Of a stretch of DNA of 64,000 nt, positions 60,580 to 64,000 are shown one piece after another; positions within the stretch are counted from its first letter, which is position 1; each line of letters starts with the position of its first letter. The stretch is from assembly GCA_008638375.1 (NCBI GenBank), contig CM018051.1, positions 26,967,344-27,031,343 of the forward strand, in the 5' to 3' direction. This DNA comes from Nyssa sinensis (Eukaryota > Streptophyta > Magnoliopsida > Cornales > Nyssaceae). The notes under the pieces are model-generated. The model saw only the letters and a program-made list of their open reading frames with translations, made no database searches and had not been told where the DNA came from. A program made the translations under genes and the position numbers.

Positions 60580-63019
60580 CTGCTAACCCCATGAAACTTC
60601 GCACCTCCGTGACACTCGTAGGTTGAGGCCAATTCATGATTGCCTCGATCTTCTGGGAATCAACAGAGATTCCTTCTTTACTGATCACGTGTCCCAAAAA
60701 TGCTATACTAGGGAGCCAGAATTCGCATTTCTTCAGCTTAGCATACAACTTCTGCTCCCCTAACTTCTGTAGCACTCTCCTCAGATGTACCTCATGTTCT
60801 TCCTGGTTCTTAGAGTAAACCAAGATGTCGTCTATAAACACAATCACGAAGTCATCCAAGTACGGCTTGAACACACGGTTCATCATATCCATGAATGCAA
60901 CTGGGGCATTGGTCACCCCAAATGGCATAACAAGGAACTCGTAGTGTCCATACCATGTTCTAAATGCTGTCTTCTGAATGTCAGTGGGCCTGACCTTCAA
61001 CTGATGATAACCAGACCTCAGATCGATCTTCGAGAACACCTGGGCCCCTTTCAACTGGTCGAACAAATCATCCACTCTGGGCAGTGGATATCTGTTCCGG
61101 ATGGTAACTTTGTTCAACTCACGATAGTCGATACACAGTCTCATAGTTCCATCCTTTTTCTTCACGAATAACAAAGGTGCACCCCATGGTGACGAGCTGG
61201 GTCGTATAAAACCCTTGTCCAATAATTCCTGCAACTGGAGCTTCAGCTCCTTCAGCTCTGCCGGTGCCATCCTGTATGGAGTCTTGGATATCGGTGTAGT
61301 GCCTGGCAATACGTCGATACAAAACTCGATCTCTCTGTCTATGGGCATTCTTGGAAGATCATCCAAGAACACTCTGGGAAATTCCCTAGCAATGGGAATC
61401 TTTTCTAACTCAGGCTGCTGAGAGTCAGTGTCTTGAACACTACATAAGAATCTGTGGCATCCCTTTCGAAGCAGATGCCTTGCCTGGATAAAGGAAACAA
61501 AGTAGGGTGGGGAAGCCACTCCTGTCCCCTCAAAGTCAACTGTCGAAAACTGTGGATTCTGTATGAGAACTCGTTTGGCCATACAGTCTATCGTAGCATA
61601 ATTGGCAGCCAGCCAATCCATTCCAAGGATAACATCGAATCCACAAATTTTCAAAGGTATAAGGTCAGCCAATAAGTGTGTATCCCCAATCTGTATCCCA
61701 CAATTCCTATACATGGTATCCCCCAACAATGATTTCCCCGATGGTATAGAAACATTCAGTAAATATCCTAAGGGTTCCGTCACTAGGTTCAATCTAGCAG
61801 CATATGTAGGGGATATAAATGAATGTGTAGATCCAGTGTCAAATAAAACATGAGCAGGCTGTGAGCATATTAAAAGAGTACCTGCGACTACAGAGGTTGT
61901 AGCCTGCACATCTCCTGGTAAAAGGGAGAAAACCCGTCCTGCCTGCTGCTGGACGTTCCCCTGTCCACTCCTTTGGGCTGGAGGTCTAGGTGGTGCTACT
62001 CCAGTGGTTGGTGCTTTAACCGAAGCAGTACTGGGCGTGGCCTGATCCTTCTGAGGGCATTCTCTTGCAAAATGTCCCTCTTGGCCACAATAGTAGCAAG
62101 CATTGTTGTCCTTGAGACATTGGCCCTTATGGATCTTATTGCAACGAGAGCACTTGGCTGCCCCCTTTTTGTTGCCTTGTTTCTTCTGACCGGACCCTGT
62201 CGCTTGTGATGTGGCTCCAGGTCTGGTAAATGTAGATCCATGTTCTGAAGTAGAAGGCCCTTGCCTCTTTTTCTGATTGCCGCCCTGCTTCAGGTTTCCT
62301 TTCCTCTTGGCGAATTCCTCGCCACTCCTTTCTATGACTCGAGCTGTCTCCACTACATCATCATAAGTGGCCAGTCGATGAGGTACCAGTCTATCCTTGA
62401 TAGCCCACCTCAATCCTTCCTCGAACTTGCGAGCTTTCAGATCCTCAGTATTGACAGCACTTGGAGCAAACCTGGCCAATTCAGTAAATTTAGCCTCGTA
62501 TTGCTCTACTGTCATTCCCTCCTGTTGCAGTACCATAAACTCTGCAACTCTTCGGTTTCGCACTTCTTGGGAGAAGTACTTCTTGTTGAAGATATCAGTG
62601 AATCGTTGCCAGTTCATGCCTGGCTCTTTATCTTCCTCTATCATCCACCATTTATGTGCCATTCCTTTGAGCATATAAGTGGCATATGCCACTTTTTGGA
62701 CTTCAGTGCATATCAGGATTTTGAAGATCCTGTTCATCTCTAGTAACCACTCCTCAGCTATAGTGGCTCCTCCTATACCGTCGAAAGTCGGGGGTTTCAT
62801 TTTCTGAAACCGCTCATATAAGTATGCAGCGTCTCGTTCGTTTCCTTGACGATTCCCTGCATTGTCGCCTGCATTGACAGGCTGCTCCTGTTGTACTGGT
62901 TGTGCCGGTTGGTTAGCACCAGCCTGAATCTGTGGTAGACTTTCAATGATAGTCCGCATCATTCTTTCCAGTTGTTCTAAACGATCCATAGGCAACGGAC
63001 CTTGCCTCGTGTTTACCAT
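60580..63019 (-). CDS. gag-pol: Gag, protease and reverse transcriptase part of the chromovirus polyprotein
   Basis: The frame from ATG at 63019 ([10 protein letters not shown], matching the gag-only homologue; an in-frame ATG at 63037 adds six residues) encodes Gag with a zinc knuckle [14 protein letters not shown] near residue 306, an aspartic protease with [10 protein letters not shown] near 391, and RT with [20 protein letters not shown] near 630 and the catalytic FIDDILVYS near 730. The family-A LTR interrupts it after FMGLA; translation would run on into LTR sequence to a stop at 60347, giving a chimeric tail. Counting bases, 2458 nt here (from 63037) plus 2075 nt at 43631-45705 is divisible by three, so no other frame lesion exists apart from the insertion. 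Gag and pol appear to be one continuous frame. Confidence 0.94.
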
Positions 63020-63039
63020 GACTGTGAATAGAATCAATG

Positions 63040-63117
63040 AAGCTAACCAATGAGATAACCAGTGAGATAACCAATGAAATAACCAGTGAAAGAACCAATG
63101 AAGTAACCAGTCAATGT
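63040..63117. repeat. 12-bp tandem leader repeat between PBS and gag
   Basis: On the plus strand AACCAATGAGAT and AACCAGTGAGAT-like units alternate six times, giving a 24-bp higher-order pattern. The transcript strand reads ATCTCATTGGTT. The gag-only array has a shorter version at the same place. Confidence 0.8.
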
Positions 63118-63197
63118 GTAAGACAAAAATAAATGTCAGTCATATCTAGCAGTCTTAACTCTAGTCCTATCTCCCATGACTCACTATCGAACCTATA

Positions 63198-63209
63198 GCT
63201 CTGATACCA
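63198..63209 (-). promoter_or_regulatory. Primer-binding site of the chromovirus
   Basis: On the minus strand TGGTATCAGAGC lies three bases inside the 5' LTR border at 63213 (intervening GCT). It is the same site as in the gag-only array. Confidence 0.92.
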
Positions 63210-63212
63210 AGC

Positions 63213-64000
63213 TGTCACGACCCGAAACCCACCCTATGCGGATCTCGTGTCGCGGGGCCGACCCGAAGGCCGTCCCTACTTTTTCCATTCCTGTATCATA
63301 GTACTAATATGCAATGTACAAAAAAATTTAAAACAATAAACAGCGGAAGTCATTTATCAGTTACAGTAATCCAGCGGAAGTCTTTAAAATAAATTTAACA
63401 GCGGAAATCTATTAAATACATGACATAGTTCTACAAAATTCAAAATGAGAACTAAACCGTAACCAGCACCCGGGGGTGGTGAATACATGGGAGAACTAAC
63501 ATAGACTGATACAATACTTCAAAATGTCCCCCTACGCTCTCAGACTCCTACTGGGGTCTCGCAGCGTCATCACCTGAAATGGGGGTAAATGGGGTGGAAT
63601 GAGCTACAAAGCTCAGTAAGTAAAACAGATCTCCAACACTGGTATCGATGATCAATGTGAATCCATGAATGAGATAATGATAGCCAATCATAAGGAAGGA
63701 GATGCTGTGATAGCCAATGAACATAATTGCCACGAGGGCCAATGGAAACAATTGCCACGAGGGCCAATGAAAAGTAATCACAATACACAATCAGAAGTAA
63801 TAGTGTAAAATGAAAATATAACAACAATGAAGTACTGCCACAATGAACCGATCACAATCAAATCAATCAATGCAAGTCTTTCGAGACTTGAAGAATTTTA
63901 AGGAATAGTGCCATTCAACAATCAAGTTCTGTTAATCATAAGAGATGCTGTTATTCTATTTCAGGGCTCGGCAAACCCTCGATCTTTTGGGGCCCGGCAT
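63213..64000 (-). repeat. 5' LTR of the chromovirus (partial, runs off the window)
   Basis: It starts TGTCACGACCCG on the plus strand and follows the 3' LTR at 40222 almost base for base. Differences noticed are a few substitutions in the first 200 bp and a 25-bp tandem duplication around 63724-63775 (ATTGCCACGAGGGCCAATG twice). Acceptor 2 lies at AG 63575-63574. The promoter end lies beyond 64000. Confidence 0.92.

Larger units (their letters stand above)
40222..64000 (-). mobile_element. Autonomous Ty3/gypsy chromovirus (Tekay/Del type), interrupted, right end outside window
   Basis: Read on the minus strand the order is 5' LTR (63213 to beyond 64000), PBS (63209-63198), gag-PR-RT (63019 down to 60580), the inserted family-A element (60579-45711), RNase H-integrase-chromodomain (45705 down to 43631), PPT and 3' LTR (43582-40222). 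Without the insertion the internal region is about 4.76 kb and the whole element about 11.5 kb. The domain order RT-RH-IN places it in Ty3/gypsy, and the C-terminal chromodomain-like tail in the chromoviruses. The two LTRs look nearly identical where both are visible, so insertion was recent. The left TSD candidate is GACCT (40217-40221); the right copy is outside. Confidence 0.92.

Noticed and set aside
60785..61171. 128-residue plus-strand frame opposite RT
   Set aside because: It is antisense to the most conserved RT motifs, without independent evidence.

Overview
The window is plant nuclear DNA, probably from a eudicot with a large, retrotransposon-rich genome; I cannot name the species. 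I see no host gene, rRNA, true tRNA or CRISPR array. Nearly all of it is nested transposable elements, and most boundaries can be fixed by TG...CA termini, primer-binding sites (PBS, TGGTATCAGAGC type), polypurine tracts (PPT) and 5-bp target-site duplications (TSDs).

Layout. 1-3081 is the right part of a long LTR (family A), inserted in a CACTA (En/Spm-like) transposon at 3082-8346 whose tnp2 transposase is decayed. The CACTA end abuts an old LTR (E, 8347-15662), itself split by a solo LTR (B, 9225-12881, TSD GTTTG). 15663-18970 holds two further minus-strand LTR fragments (F, G). 18971-19981 and 33594-about 35860 look like the 3' end of a decayed Ty1/copia SIRE-like element, interrupted by a head-to-tail array LTR-gag-LTR-gag-LTR (19982-33588, TSD ATGTA) of a gag-only, non-autonomous Ty3/gypsy element. 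35880-40221 is a degraded element without coding capacity (LTR C, PBS, 1.6-kb internal region, 3' LTR). From 40222 past the window end lies a minus-strand autonomous Tekay/Del-type chromovirus with gag, protease, RT, RNase H, integrase and a chromodomain-like tail. Its pol is interrupted by a non-coding family-A element (45711-60579, TSD CTGCT), whose second LTR is split by a 5.3-kb solo LTR (D, 53593-58913, TSD GAAAT).

How the parts relate. The gag-only array and the intact-frame chromovirus have closely similar LTRs, PBS, PPT and Gag, so they are a plausible non-autonomous/autonomous pair. The other LTR families (A-G) are diverged relatives sharing one design: terminal motifs, an ACGACGTCGTTT-like core, a repeated ~140-bp motif, and a host-gene-like series of splice signals (donor 1, acceptor 1, a ~55-nt exon, donor 2, acceptor 2).

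Most interesting observations: (1) six tandem hairpins with compensatory stem changes just downstream of the PBS of the non-coding family-A element; (2) a conserved two-intron arrangement inside the LTRs; (3) tRNA-like A-box/B-box modules repeatedly placed antisense inside the LTRs; (4) the apparently identical tandem gag-only array beside its likely helper element. All comparisons were made by eye; identities and splicing are not computed or measured.
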